In this document: positions 23,513-37,700 of the stretch, in pieces | How the letters are laid out: each line of letters begins with the position of its first letter | Numbering within the stretch: the first letter of the stretch is position 1 | From: Serinus canaria | Lineage: Eukaryota; Chordata; Aves; Passeriformes; Fringillidae | Reading direction: 5' to 3' | NCBI RefSeq assembly: GCF_022539315.1 | Contig: NC_066327.1 | Span: 13,308,995 to 13,372,994, forward strand | Length of the DNA stretch: 64,000 nt | Translations under genes and position numbers: made by a program | Notes under the pieces: generated by a model | Database searches by the model: none | The model's input: only the letters and a program-made list of their open reading frames with translations | What the model was told of the DNA's origin: nothing

Positions 23513-26500
23513 TCAGGCTCTGGCATCCAGGGTTTCTGTTCTCCTGGGAATATGAAACCTGGATGTGGCCATGGGTGGGAGGATCTGGTGTTTCTGTTTT
23601 CCACTCTTCCTCCAAACTCAGTCCAGGTCTCTGCCAGTCTGAGGCCTCCTTCTGTTGGAGGAAAAAAACCCCAAAAACCAAACACCCCCGAAAAACTCTG
23701 CCTTGAGCCTCCTGCTGAATTCACCCTGTTTGTTTCAAAGACCAGGCTGGCCACTGGCTCTGTCTGAGTAGTAGAAAATGATTTTGTAGCAGTGAATTAT
23801 TGCAGGGCTGGTGGCCAGCAGCCTCTGTCTGAAGCCTCTTTTTTGGAGCATGTGAAGATTTATGGGCAGCTCAGAGAGTGCTGAGCATGCTGTTGTGTGC
23901 TGGGCCAGCTCACTGCTCTGCACGTGGAGGCATCTGAGCTTAAGGTCTTTTTTAGTAACTGAAATACATCCCTTGGGGAGCCTGAAGTGGTCAAAGTGTT
24001 GGGTTGTTTTTTGTCTGTTTGATTTTTTTTTAAGCATCTAAAAATACCATATACTGATGAGGATATATGAAATTAAGAGCATTTATGTTTTTTTCCTCAC
24101 TTTTTAAATTCAGAATTAGAGACTGTTTAATTTTCTTTTCTTCCTTGTGGCTGAATCTTTCACGGCAAAGAATTGCACTTTCTCTCCTAATTCTCCTCAT
24201 TTCACATATACCTTTGAGTGGTAATTTCCATCCTTTCTTGATAAACGAAGAATTTTCATTTCGGGACACATTTGAATGCTATTTTAAAATAAAATTGATT
24301 TTCCATCTTTATGTAATTAAATTGTGTAGTCAGAGGGAAATTGTATTGGAATAACAAACATAGTGGTTCTTCCTCTTTTTGGGTATGTACTTAAAAAACA
24401 AAACAAAGCAAAGCCACTAGCAAAATATTGCTGGAAGGGAACCTGTAGTGTCTGATGCAGCAAAGGAAAAAAGACTTATTTTTTTATTCTGTCAAAAGAG
24501 AGAGGTCACTGTGAGACTCTGGCACTGAAGTTGCCTTGTGTGATACAGATTTTGAAATTGCAGTGTGATTCCTCACTTTTTAATAAGCATGAGAACTTAG
24601 CACCAAATTAGCATCACTATCCAGTGACCTCTGTGGGGGTAAAGAGGGAAGAAAACCTCACGAGAGTAGGATGATTAATTGGGTAAAACATTGTGTCATT
24701 TAAAAAATCCCTGACCTGGAGTTGTGTTTAAAGCATGTGTCAACTGGTGCCATCCACACTTGTTTTATTTATTAAGTTTAATACCATTGTAATCCATTAA
24801 AAGGTATATTATGGGCTGCTCCTCAGTTCTGGTTGTGTTCTAGTAGCTGTTTTCTTTATTAGTATAAATATTAGCTATGAGAGCAAGCGTGCTTTTAATT
24901 TCTCTTTGTTCCAAAGTCTGTAACTAGCTGAAGTTTATCCTTTGCTAAGGGAAAATAATTGCATTTGGGCTTTTGTTTCCCTTCCTCATTGCCCAGCGTT
25001 TGTCCAGAGCAACCTTTTGTGGTCCAGCAGCAATGGGGTGTTTTGGATGTGTCATATTTTGCATATTATGAGCTGTCTAGCAATAATTTTCAACTTTTGC
25101 CTCAGTATGACCAGATAATGGTCAGGTGCTCTATAGTAAAACATCTACTTCCACCTATTATGAATGTGAGCTTTCTATTTCTCCAGTTTCCCCTCAAAAA
25201 AAACCTCCAAAAAAAAACCAAAAATGAAACCCTATGAACAATAAAAATATCTTTTTGTGTATGTTTTACCACAGCAAACTTGCTGATGTGCATTGGGTCA
25301 GTCCACAAGAAGCTTGTCTGTTCCCATGCAGTGCAGTGAATGCCCTGAGTTTGGGTGGTAAAGATGCCTGTTCTGAGTTTCATTGCATCCTCTTTTCTTG
25401 CACGCTCCAAAATGGAGACTTCAAAATCATTTCACCTGCACAACTCGTAAATTACATTAGGACTGGTCTCTGAGCTAACATTGGATCTTGTTAGGCATTT
25501 GATTGGAGCACATTTTTTGTGTGAAAACATGCCAAAAAGTCTTGAACTTAAAGAAAAATATGTGGTTCCTTGCAGTACTCAGTTATGACTTGAATTTTGT
25601 GGATTGTGCTGGTTCAGTGTAAGCAGCAGCAGCCTGGCCTCAGCCTGCAGACTGAGCTTGTGTCTTGGCTGTTCTGAACCTGGCAGTGTCAGAAGCTCAC
25701 TGCAATTAAAGTCCCTAATGCTTAATGAGATACAGGCAGATCATTCTGTCTGGCATTTTAGATAATTCTCAAGATGTTGAAAAGCTTCAAGAGGCATTAA
25801 GGGGAAAGGATGGGCTATTGCTGTTGAGGACAGAGTGATTGGTGAGGGGATGCAGCTGCATCCCAGTGGGGTGGGTACCAGCCCTTCCTCACCCTGTCTG
25901 GCATTGCTGGCTTGGACTGAATGCCTGGGGAAGTGGCACATCACAGGCATCTGCAAAAATGCCATGATTGTGATTCTCAGCCTCCTGGGGATTTGTGAGA
26001 ATGAATCTGATGATGATGAGGTGCTTGTGGGTACAGCAGTAACAGGGCCAAACAAGGCTCTTCAGACAGGGAGGTGGGAAGGGGCTGGGAGCAGAGCCTG
26101 GAAAATGACTTTTTAAAATTTTTTTTAAGCAGACAGAATTTGCTTGCAGGAAGTTTGTATCCACACAAGGAGATCAAACTTGGTGTCTATCCCATCTGAC
26201 AGAATTGTTCTGTTCCTTCAGCACTGCCCTGTGTCTGTCTCAGGGAAAAATCAAGCTCTGAATTTTGCCTCGTGCTGTTTGTTCCTCCAGCCCCACCTCG
26301 GCCCTGCAGAGGAGCCAATCTTTCTCTGTGAGAAATCTGAGTGTTAATAATTTCTGGCAAGTGTTATGCTGAAGCAGACAATTCCCTAACGCCAGCCAGG
26401 CGTGCTGAAGAGTTACTCTGGACAGGGCAAGGAAAACACTTCATTCATGTTTGAATTCCTCAGCCTCCAGGGCATCCCTGTGAGGCAGGGCAGATCCATT

Positions 26501-26586
26501 TCACACGGGTGCTTTCCTTTGGAAATGCCTCTGGTGATGCTCTGGTGTGCAGTGGTGGCTGCTGTTCTCTGTGAGAATACCCTCTG
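23513..26586. other. Non-coding sequence, nothing recognised
   Basis: No gene or repeat family recognised. A-rich stretches occur at about 24392-24412 and 25194-25226. The block near 24060-24360 is AT-rich without simple repeats. TGATGATGATGAGG near 26007 resembles a box C sequence but no matching box D and stem follow. Confidence 0.5.
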
Positions 26587-29500
26587 CCTTGAAATTCAAT
26601 ATTTAAAAAAATTTTCCTGCCTTTTTTAAGGTGGATGTAGTGGTAAGGATATCCAGATTTAATCTTGCCTCACAATGGGGTATCTGTTCCCCAATGTCAC
26701 TTGGTCAATAGGAACTGTGAGCCAGGTATATTCATTTGGGCATATTCAACATGTTTATTTGGTAAATGTAAGCCTGGTTAGTTGTTAGCTTTATTTTAAT
26801 TTAGCTCTTTATTTAATTTAGATCTTCCCCTCTGCCCTCAGTATTTCTACCAATTTATTTTCCCAGTATTTTTAAGCTGTTTTGCAAATGGATGTTAGAA
26901 ATTGGATTGAGTGGAAAAAAAAAAAATTATGATAAAGGAAAAGTCTTGACTGTGTTTCCAGTACTGTTTTATTTAAAATCAGTGGGGAAAAGAAAAGCAA
27001 GGTGGGCTAAATATTCCAGCATTTGCTTGTGATAGTTTTCAATCTAGAAAGAAAAGGTTGTTTATAACTAAGTCTCGCTTGGAATTGCTGGTGCTTGCCT
27101 GAACTCCATGGGGATTTCTGGATTGTGGCTCTCCATGCTACATGAGGATCTCCCTTCCCTGACAGTCAGGAGATGTGTGAGAAATTAGTATCTGTGCCAT
27201 GAGAATATCATTAATATGCTGCTTGCAGCTGGGAAGGCCTTTTCCTGTTCTTTGGGGATGAAATCTGGAGCTCTAGCCTATTGATTCACCTCTCAAGCTG
27301 AAGCTCTGGGGGTCAGCAGGGCTGTGTGGGCTCAGGGATAACGAGCTGCTGGATCCCACTTAATCCACAGGAGCTGACCCTGGGTAAATACGAGGCAGCT
27401 CAAGGCTGCTTGACTTAGGTTTAGGAAAATGTTTGTAATCACAAATATCTTTTTAATATCAGCATTTTCTAGGCCAAGGAGCTTCAAGGGTTTGTGGAAC
27501 TGTTTTAGATCTCCATTTCATTGCATTAAATAGGATATAAACACCAAATCAAGTGTCTTTTAGTCTTTATGTTCTCAGTGCAAAGGATATTTTTGTGATA
27601 CATACACTTAGAGATTGTTGAAAGCAGTAGAATATTCTGTTTTTAAAATATAACATATTCCATGCAAGAAGAGATTAAGCAGAGTGCAGTTTAATGCTGT
27701 GTAAATATTTGTATATAAATAGAATAATCCTTTTTAAAACAAATAACTCAGAGGAGAGTAGATTTCCTTTGTGCAAAGACTGTGCATGTAACAGTTTTCA
27801 CCTACCAGTTTAGCAGTGCATTCAGGCTGTAATTTTATTTGCCTGAGCTGTACCAGGACCATGGCAGAGGAAGCTGAACCCTGCTCACTACATGGAAACA
27901 GCAGTTCAGACACTCCCAGGTATTCTGCCAGTGACACTTTCCCTGTCTTCCCTTTCTCTTTCTAATGCATCCCTGATGGAAATTTCTGTCCACTTCTCAA
28001 GACAGTTGGTGGCAGTTCATGCCTCACTAAGAGGTTCCTAATGAAGTTAGAAAAGCTGTAAAGTGAGATCAAATTTCACTAAACAAAAGAATATTATTTC
28101 GATGCTGAACTAATTTTTTAAAACAATGAGATGTTTAGATGCCCTGCAGTCTAAAATTGATGCAGTTTAGATATCTATGAGGAAATAGCATTTGTGTTCA
28201 GTGATATGTAATTTTTACTTCCCTCTTTTTGTTTAGAATGAATGAAAGTGAGACATTGCTGTATTAGTTCCAGATTTCTGCATTGTTCTTACAAGGTGGG
28301 AGGGTGCTTCATATTTCCCCTGTCAGTCCTGAAAAACCACTGTTAAAGACTTAAATTAGAAATAATTTAGAAATATTTAGAATTATTGTAGAAATAATTA
28401 GAGATAATTTTCCTAAGCACCTGTAGGAGTAAATCTGTGTGGCAGAGGCACTTTTAGAGATCAGGATCCAGCTTTCTGCACAAAGTTCCCCCATACCCAA
28501 GCAGGATAATAGCAGTGATTGATGTCTGAGCTGAGTTGTTTGGGTTTTTTAATTCTTCTCCTACTTATAATTTCCTCTTGCTCTCACCTTATGCCGTACG
28601 AGGTGGTGGTGAGGCAGCTGTCCTAGGATCTAATATGAGATATTTTCTCAGCATATGGTGGGAGTTTGATCTCAGGGTGTGCCTTGAATACCAACAGCTT
28701 TAGCTGCTGCTGTGGAATAGAGGTGTTGGGATGACTGGAGGGAGACGCAGTGGGGCAAACCCCAAAGGCAAAATCCACTTGCTGGGATGCTTCTCCTCCT
28801 CCAAACCAAGATGATTCCTTAAATCCCTTCAGTTATTTTTATTTGTATTAAGGAATAATTGTTAGCACTGAAAATCAGGTCTGTAACATGAGCTTTGGAA
28901 CAATTCACATCCTGAAAATGAAGTGTGAGCTGGAGTGGGTGGATCAAAGCCCAGCAGTGAGTGCTGGTGAGGGACAGAGCTGGCAGGACACAAGGGGACA
29001 CAGCTCCAGCAGCTTTAAATTAGCTGAATTATTGTTCAGTTAGAAAGTCCCAGGGCACTGCCTGTGGTGTTTCTTCTCAAATCCTGGTGCCCAGCACAAC
29101 AGTACATCTGCTTGATGTATGGAAAGAGTTTACATGAGTATCCAAACAAAGCAAGTGTTTGGAGAACACTGAAATGAGCAAAATAAACAGCCTCAAGTGG
29201 GACATCACTGAAAATTCCAAAGGAAGGGACAAAAGGTTGGTGAGCAGCTCAAAGACCTGACTCCCAAATATTTCAGTAACATTCAAAGACCTCATTTTTT
29301 TGGCCAGCTGTGGGCTCACTTTTAGTTATCTCTGTCTCTGAGGGGCAGGAGTGTGTGCTTGGCTGATTCTCCTCACGCAGCCTGAAGGAAGCAAACAGCT
29401 CCAGTGCTGCTCTTCTGGGCTTTGGTGGGAAAGTTGCTTCTCTTCCTTACAAGATTTATGTGCTGCCTTCAGATGCACACTGGTGGCTTCTTGCTGAATT

Positions 29501-30949
29501 TCCTGCTGCTGCACTTCCAGGTGGCAGAAATCCACACAGATTTGTTACCTTCAGTGGGGTGATGTAATTAACAGGAGCTGAGAACCAGCCCTTAGGGAAA
29601 TTCTCAACATTTTAAGCTAATTTTAGTATAACTTTAAAGGCAGTCATAGAGAAAATTTAAACTTCTTTAGGAGTGGTTATTTTTTTTTTTTCATGTTATT
29701 CTCATTTTCTTGTAATCCACTTGGACGTGAGTAAGCACAGCAGAATAAATCCCACAACGTTGATTGTTTCTGGAAAGGGATGCTCTATGTTGACTAAGAA
29801 AATACTGAATTATTAAGTAGCTTTCTAAATATGTTGCCTGTCAGAATAGAATTAGCGGGATGGTAGATGCAGTTGTTACACTGAGGCTAAGACTTGGGAT
29901 TTGTGGATGGAATAGGAATTATTTTTATGTAGAACAGCAGAAGAGTGTATGAAAGGCTTCTGTTCAGTAAAACCCTTCAGAAGTCACCAGAATTGGTGTT
30001 CATTTGTATGGAAATGGTTTGTTATCTTGCACTGAGATTTTTCACCAGAAAGAACCTAAATTTTGTCTCAATCACGTTGCTCAAAAAAGCATTCTAATTT
30101 GTAAAGGTATGAAAGACTTCTGTTTATCCTCCTCTTTAAAATATACTTATTCCCATCTTTAAAATAATATAGAAAAAAATTCTATGAATGACAAGTGTTA
30201 GAGGCCACAGAGGATACTGGGAATGGAGGCTTATGTCATCAGATACCTGCCTCCAATTAGCAAAATCAAACTTGTCAGGGGCTATTAAGACTCTGGGTGC
30301 CTTTCAGTGCCTCCTGGAATTGCCATTTTCTTGGCCATATATTCTGTGGGGCCTCAGGACCATGGTTGATTTGCTCCCATTGATGCCCAATTTCCTTTAA
30401 CCTTCCATCCCATTTTCACTGAGGCTGCCTGGCCAGGGGTGTGTGGTGTTTGGAGCTGCTCCTGGTTCTGCTGGAACCCCCTCAGCTGTAACAGCACCAG
30501 AGGTTAACCAGAACTCATTTCCTTGCAAGGTTTAAGGTGAAAAAGGAATTTCTCTTTAGATCAGAGGCAGGAACTGTTTTCAGGCTTGTTCTGTACATAG
30601 GACCTGCTGACTTCTGGGATAATTTGGGCGTTTTTATCCAACATCTTCCTTCTGCTGGTGTCTGACTCCTTTCTGGTTTGGGCAGGGTCCTTGGTGCTCC
30701 TTTGTGATGTGCCAGAGGGTGGCACAGAGCTCACAGCTGGCAGCCACCTAATTTTAAAGGCAGGACTCTCTCCCATCCCCCTGCCATGGAATGTTGCTGT
30801 TCAGGGTGTAATTATATCAAAGCAGGGAGATTTGGTGGTAGGGAATAGCATCTGTAAATTCTCATTTGTTTGATGACAGAATGCTGGAAGGGCCTGGCAG
30901 TGCTGTGCTAATTGTTGTATGTGTTTAATAAAAGTGGCTGTGTGGTAAG
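26587..30949. other. Non-coding sequence, nothing recognised
   Basis: Over 4 kb with no recognisable gene or repeat. It includes an A run near 26917-26928, an imperfect AT-rich iteration of TAGAAATAATT-like words at about 28353-28412, and a T run near 29680. All open frames are short. Confidence 0.55.
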
Positions 30950-31210
30950 TGTCAACTGAACATTAAAATCATATTATTAAATATGGATCTGTGCAAGCTG
31001 CTAACTGCTTTTGATCAGTTCATATAAACATGATGCATCCCTTAATTGTATTAAATTTAAGCAAATGTAACAATTAATCTTCATTTAATTAACATTGCAG
31101 TTTTGACAGCCTATCATTTAGTGATTGTTGTAGATTCTTTTAAGCAGTCAAACCAAATGCTTGTGATTTATTTATCTGTATATTTATTAATTTACTTTCG
31201 CTGCTTTTTG
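30950..31210. promoter_or_regulatory. AT-rich block with paired homeodomain cores
   Basis: Non-repetitive AT-rich sequence with CTTAATTG, CAATTAATC and TTTAATTAAC words within about 60 bp near 31040-31100, plus CATGATGCAT near 31029. It has the look of a conserved developmental enhancer. Conservation itself cannot be seen here. Confidence 0.28.
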
Positions 31211-31544
31211 AGAGGACATGTTTCAGGGAAGCACCTCAGAAGGTGAATGGTGGATAAATCATTTGAAGTCTGTATGTAGCTAAAATACTGCCCTGATCAG
31301 CTGATCTGGCTTTGAAAGCATCATGCTGCATTACAAGTACACAAGAATCTTTAGATTTTTCTTTGAAACTTGTTCACAGAGACTGTCTGGCAAACAAGCC
31401 CATTCCTACTGCTTAGGGAGTAAGTGCAGAGCTACAGAGTTGAAGAAAGCTTTATTAATCCTACCTCTGGTCCTTCAGTCTCATTGATTTTTGACATGGC
31501 TACTGGAAAACCACTGGCTTTTTCTTAATTCACTGTTCCTTCAG
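31211..31544. other. Non-coding sequence, nothing recognised
   Basis: No gene or repeat recognised upstream of the polypyrimidine tract. Confidence 0.5.
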
Positions 31545-31591
31545 CTTTTTTTTTTCCCCCTTTTTTCCTTTTCTCTTTTTTTTTTTTTTTT
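31545..31591. repeat. 47-nt pure polypyrimidine tract
   Basis: An uninterrupted run of C and T (mostly T, with CCCCC and CTC interruptions). Such tracts are mutable and those with mirror symmetry can form triplex DNA. A splice acceptor role is unlikely because no AG follows closely. Confidence 0.9.
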
Positions 31592-34518
31592 GTGATCAGC
31601 TGAGGCTGAAACTCTCTGGGAAGAATTCACTGAATATTAAAGAAACAGTAATTTAAGTTACAGGGCAAAGGTAATAAATCACTGTGCTTGGTACTCATTC
31701 TAAACTTCATCTCATTAGAGACTTTTTTCCATAGTGACAGAATTAAAATATTAATTTGGTTTTCAATGATTCTCTTTCAGCTGCACTTGATGTTTCTGCC
31801 TTAGGTTTCTATAGATTTTGTCACTTTAAAAAATGTACCACTAAGAGAGGGGTTTAATTATCTGATTTGCTTTTCCATTTAAACTTCCAGAATGATTTTA
31901 ATCTAAAGATCTTATCTGTTCTGTATTTGATTATTGGATGCAAATCCATCACATGGAGATGTTTGTATCATCTGGCACATGGGTTGGAAAATGACATTCA
32001 GAAATCAGAGTCTGCTGCTCATTGGGAGTTTTCCCATTTGGGTGCAGTACAGGTCAGGAAGGAAAATCCACTCTGGTTGTACCACTGCTCTGTAGTCATG
32101 GAACTGGGCTGGCAAAGGAGAGCAAAATTAGCTCCATTGAAGTTAAAAACAGTTAGATAGGATTAAGTATTTCTGTATCTTAAATCTCCAAAAATAAAAG
32201 CATGTTCCAAAGTCGTACCTCATTGTGATGAGACATGGGTGATCTTAGGAAATGAAGCAGGATTTTCCCATTCAGAGACTCTTGGAATCCCTCAGGAAAT
32301 GCACTGTACATATTTCCTTGTAAACTCTTCAATCCCTGCATTTCCAGATATTCAAAAAAGCAAAATATGAACTCTTTGGGCTTTTGCTGTGATCCCTTTG
32401 GGCTTGTTCAGTCATGAGTAATCTCTTGCTGTGTAGAAACTGGACATTTCTCCAGCTGGTGCCACATCTTTTAGTCTTCCCCAAAATTAAATTATTGCTT
32501 GAATCCTAAGTGTGATGTAAATCTCTGAAGAAGTCTGGTTCTTCTTTGTGGCAGACAAATGGGATGTCCCCACAAAGGGGATGCTCCTGGAGCACCTGCT
32601 GCAGTGATTGCAAAGTGATGGTTGAACAATTCTCTTCACATTTTAGATTGGTTTATGCTGTTTCAATGGTTTTGCTCCAGCATAGATGGAAACTGGAGCA
32701 TTGCCAGTAGCATGTGATGTAACAGTTGTTGTTGACCTGCATCTGATGTCAGAGGCCAGCAGAGTCTGTGGAGATGGGAAATGAGGAGGGAATAGGTGAG
32801 ATACAGGACAATGACATCGTTTTTAGCTTAATAAAACTCACTGGCTGTGAAGATTTCACCCCCAGGCTGCTCTGCCTTGGAGGATTCTGAGTGCCCGGGG
32901 TGCATGCCCAGGGTCTGAAATACAGACTTGGCTCCTGTGTCCCTGGCACTAATTCCACACATAATCAGAACTTCCTAATTAGGCCTGTTCCACAGGAGCA
33001 CTTACTCTCCACTTATGCAATGAATTTTCTGTAAGTAAAAGTATAGTACAATAATTGTGATGCATGATGGGCGTGTTTAGATAACCCTCCTATTATTTTA
33101 GGAAGTGCAGTACTTCAAAGAAAACTTATCCCAAGGTGTCCCTTAAACTTTTCTTTTGTATTACCCTCTGGATTACTCTCCTATCTTCTTCCTTTGATAT
33201 GTTAATTCAGTCATTTTTTTCTACCAGGGCTCATTGCTCCTGCTTTTTTCCTTCTTTTTAAAACTGTAATTTAATTTTGTGGAGAGTTAATGCTTATCAG
33301 TCTTGTTTTACTAGTTGACAATTTCTGGGACCATTTTTCTTCTTTGAAATGAAAGTCTGTGTACTGCTCTGCCTGACTTTTGTGTTTACTAATCCGTGTT
33401 GCTATTTTTTAACAGATTTTCCTTGTTACTGTTTGTTCTTTTTGAAACAGCTGCACTAATTTTTTTTTTCGGTTTTAGTTTGAGCTGTTTGGATCTCATA
33501 ATGCTTTAGCATAATTAAGAAACATATATCAAAGCTGCTGACTGAAAGGTTTTGTCAGTCTCTCTTCCACACACATACTTGTCAACTTTGAAACTTCAAC
33601 CAGGATTAGTCAAATTTACCCACAGTTCATGAAAACTTGACTCTGGTGGGAAACAAATGCTCGAATTTGAAGCAAACTCAGCCTCCAGCACTGGGAGCTT
33701 CAGTTTCTTGGCCAAAAGCTTCACCTGTCAGTTTTCAGGAAAGCTTGTACAGCATATGAGATCTGACTTCTTTTCCATCAGCTATACAGCAAATGGTAAT
33801 GAATTAATTTACAACTCATTATTTAAGCCCTTTGAGCAATAGCTTTAAAGATCTATCTGCTGTTGTCTCAAAAATTAAGCACCCAGCTCTGCCACCCCTG
33901 TGCAGTTGGATGATGCAGATTCTGCAGGGCTGCAGTTTGCTCACATTGAATTGTAATAATCTAATTCTTTCTCCCTTTCTTACTCAGCATAAAGCTGATA
34001 AACCAGTTTGGTTGTTTGTGCTTCAAATGTAGCAGAAGTCATATGGTTTAGCAGGAGCTTAATTATATTTACTGGTGAGTTCAGCCAGCTCTTCCAGTGG
34101 GTTTTTTCCCCTGATGGCACTGCAGAAACATCCTGGCAGTGCAGCTGAAAATATCCCTGCTCAGTTCCTTCCCAGCAGACAGTGGTGCCTTTATATTTCT
34201 GATGCACTAATAGAGAAGAAGAGCTTCAGCCACCAAAAGAAGAGGGAGGAGGGAAAGGCCAGGATTAGAAGATCATTGCCATGTGGCTGTTCATGTCCCT
34301 GCAGTGATCCCAGCGAGGTGCTGCTGTCTGGGGTCCAGCAGGGTTTGTGTGGTCCCAGTGTGGCTGAAGTGTGGCATGTTAAATCAGCTTTTCCAGTCCC
34401 AGTCTGTCCTTCTGTTCATCAGTGGGAGTTATCTCACTTGGCTCTCTGTGGGTTTGCTTCCATGGTATTGGTGGCATTTACCTTGGTCTTAATTATTTTA
34501 CTCATTTTGATCTTTGCT
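31592..34518. other. Non-coding sequence, nothing recognised
   Basis: No gene or confident repeat. 33170-33480 is T-rich. Around 32100-32160 there is a GCTCCATTGAAGTT word reminiscent of the ancient fold-back repeat at 45549, but too little matches to call it. The 197-codon frame starting at 34075 continues into the CR1 copy and is not a gene. Confidence 0.5.
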
Positions 34519-34719
34519 GTGAGGGTGGGGAGGCCCTGGCACAGATTGCCCGGAGAAGCTGTGGCTGCCCCATCCCTGCAGTGGCCAAGGGAGGTTGGAT
34601 GGGGCTTGGAGCACCGTGGGGTAGTGGAAGAGGTCCCTGTCCATGGCAGAAAGGTTGGAATGAGATGATGTTAGGATCCTTTCCACCCCAAACCATTCTG
34701 GAGTTCTGATTCTGTGATG
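34519..34719 (+). mobile_element. CR1 LINE 3' end, plus strand
   Basis: About 200 bp that follow avian CR1 in the sense direction: GTGAGGGTGGGGAGGCCCTG, AGAAGCTGTGGCTGCCCCAT, a block near GAGGTTGGATGGGGCTTGGA, then GTCCATGGCAGAAAGGTTGG, and a terminal CACCCCAAACCATTCTGGAG with GATTCTGTGATG. It is the longest CR1 3' fragment here in this orientation. Open frames across it (95 and 197 codons) are by-products. Confidence 0.95.
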
Positions 34720-37700
34720 CTGATGTATTTAACAATACTTTTCAGCTCGTTAGAACTCTGCTGTGTCTTTGCCTCCAGGCTCTTGAATAGCAATTAACAG
34801 GATCAGTACATAATGAGATACTCTCTGTATGTTGAAAGTCCTTCTTTTCTATTTATGTGTCTAGAGTACATCAAATGAAATTCAAACCTCTTGGGTGACT
34901 GTTTTTTCTTCCCACTCTTGTGCTTTTTCTTGGTGTTTGTGTATTTTGGTCTCCAGGGATTATCACTCATGCTGATGGAATTAGGTGTCTGTGGTCCATC
35001 AGCCCAGAAATATTCCACTGAATATCTCTTTATAAGGCTGGCTCACCATCAGAAGCAGAGCTGGACAAGCCCTGAGCTTTGGGAATATATTCACCTATCT
35101 GAACTGCATCTTTTTGGCTGGAGCTAGATCCAAGAGCCAGCTGCACTCAAAGGCAGGAAAACTTTGCATCTGGAGATGGATTTCAAGTCTTATCTATGCC
35201 TGAGTTTTCCCCAGCTCCTCTGTGAGCTCCCCTGTACCACTGTGCAGTTGCTGTGACAGGCAAGACAGAGATTTTGTAATTAGGAGCCTTCCATCATATG
35301 GTGTCCCTGCTGCGTTGCCTCGCCAGCTGTCTTCCCGGGGCTGAGGAAGCTTTGCTTTTACCATGCTTCACACAGCATTAAACTGTGTAGAAAAGGCTAA
35401 ATATTGTAGGCCAGATGCTGCTTTCCCTTTGCCTTTTATCAGCCTAGAGAATAATCTCACTCCTGGGATGGCACTTTGCTCCTGTTAACCACTGCCTGCC
35501 TGCAGAAGGCTCCTGTTCCTCCTCGGTCCTCCCTGTCCCCTGGCCTTTGGCAGAGGATTATTTCCACTCTGAGCTGATTGTTTGGGACCACCTTTTCTTT
35601 TTCATTTCAGGATCTTTTGGTGGGCTTCACTCCAGTTGCATCATGAAGGCAAGCAGAATCTGTAGTGTTTTTTCTTTTAATTTTATCTCATATATGTATT
35701 TTTAAGAAATCCTTACAACAAGAATGGCAATGACATCTTTTAATATGACTGGAGCTAAGCTCTCTATTTATTTATCTAATGAAACTGAATTTTTCTGCAG
35801 AAAACTGCAATTTTCTGTGTCCTCTTTCAGAACACCAAGAGGCATTCTTTGAACTCCTCCCCATTTCCTTCTCCATTTCTATTCGGAAGTGCTCCTTATC
35901 TGCTTTTATCCTGTGAGGGAGGAATTTTTTGTGCCTGAAATGAAGAAGCAGCCCCTAAGGGGACTTTAATACAGGGAGGTTACAACTCAGACAATAATTT
36001 GGGTCATTTTAAATGGCATGTGGGTGTGGGTTTAAATAAATAGCTTTAACCTTTAGCTTACTGATGGAACTGAAAATAGATGCAGGGTTGGGCATATAGG
36101 AAGAAATGTGCCATTGCTGCCAGCATTACTTTGAATAAATAGATCTCTCTTCAGGGCTGTCAAACCAGCACCTTTGCCAGTAAGAAGCAATAAGATATTT
36201 TTTTCTTTTTCCTTTTCTATTTTTTAACCAGCAGCCAAGTCTAAAAGAAGTTCTTACTCTTTTTTTCCTTTGGTGGTTTTGTATTCCCAGGCTTGCCCTT
36301 TGCAATTTTCTTACAGCACCTAGACTTTTAATAACATTCATATATCTTTGTGGCTATTGAATTGCCCACTTACACCTATATGTAGACTTTCCCTAACCAG
36401 TTATATCCTAAAGGCAGGAATTAGAGCATGTGTTGATTTGCTGTGTTTCAGCCAGGAGCTCTATGAACTGCTTTTTCCCCACCGATTATTTGTGGCTCAA
36501 GAAGTAGAGAAAAGCTCATGGAATTATTTTCTTGGTTTGGAGGCCAAAAAGTGTGGACCTGCTCTAGTTTAATAATAGTTCTCTCTAGGCTGAGCTCTGT
36601 CCCTGCTGCCCAGGTAGTAGATGTGGAATAGGTATGAGCTTCTGTACTTTGCATCTTCATGGGGACAGCAGAATTATGAGCAGAATTTGTCTACAAGCAT
36701 GTATCTGGTGAAGAAATATGAACTTCATAGTTATTTTAAGCTCATACCAATATGAAAATCTGATCCAGAGTACTGTAATGTGGCAGCTACTCAGTCGTTC
36801 ACAAAGAGCTGATTTAAAGTCAAAATTTGCAGGCAGTTGGTGGGAGGGGAGGAGCAAGTTGTTGCTTTCTCTGAGGGGACTGAAAAACCTTTTTGAAACT
36901 CAAATGAAATAAAGAAACTCACAAAGCAAATGTCATAGAATAATTTTCTTACTGTATCCAAGCTGATGGGTGGTATTTTGGTCATAAATAGCAGCATTGT
37001 AAATGTTTGCAGCTGAATCCTACAGCCCTAACCCAGCCAGGCAGCTGTGTGCCCTTGCTCTTGAAGCTGCAGCTGCATTTTCTTTTTGAAGATCGGTGGC
37101 ATTAGCAGCAGTGCAGGTCTCCCACCTCTGTAGGGATGAGGCTCAGCAGCGTGGGAATTGCCTCTGTAAATATGGTGCTGATAAAGAACTACCAAGTTTA
37201 GATCTTGTAACAGCAGTGAGGTTTCTTGGAGGAGTGCAAAGCTATTTTCAGCTGCTGATTTGCTCGTGGAGCATAAATGTGGGCATGATGAAATACACAG
37301 ATAATGTTTCATAGTAACCATCTGATAGCTAATAATGGGGAAGAAAAATAGAGTCGTAAGTTTGGCGTGGGCTGCAGTTTTAGCACCATTTCCTTCTGCA
37401 GGTTGTTACTACTGCCTGTACCTGCTGAGCAGCAGATATGTACTTGCAAAGAGTGCCAAGGGCAAATAAATTCATTTTCACTTTTATGCCTGAACAGGTT
37501 GCAACCCCACTACAAACAGGTTGCAGCCTTGTGTTCTGTAAAACCTAATGCAGCATCAGCCCTGCATAACTGTGCCACACCACGGAGTGCCACAATCTGT
37601 GGGGAGGTGTCTTGACACACATTTCCATAATAAAGCACCTTAAATTTGCCTCTGCAAAACAGATTTGGGGGGATTCACTAATTTTGCAAGGAGCCTCTTT

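Noticed and set aside
26000..26030. TGATGATGATGAGG, box C-like
   Set aside because: No box D at a suitable distance and no flanking complementarity.
31545..31591. Polypyrimidine tract as a splice acceptor or retrocopy tail
   Set aside because: No AG follows at a proper distance with a downstream donor, and no retrocopy sequence flanks it.
32041..32160. Possible third copy of the fold-back repeat (GCTCCATTGAAGTT)
   Set aside because: Only one short word matches and the inverted ends cannot be found.
34075..34668. 197-codon open frame on the plus strand
   Set aside because: The second half is CR1 3' sequence and the first half has no domain; another frame overlaps it.
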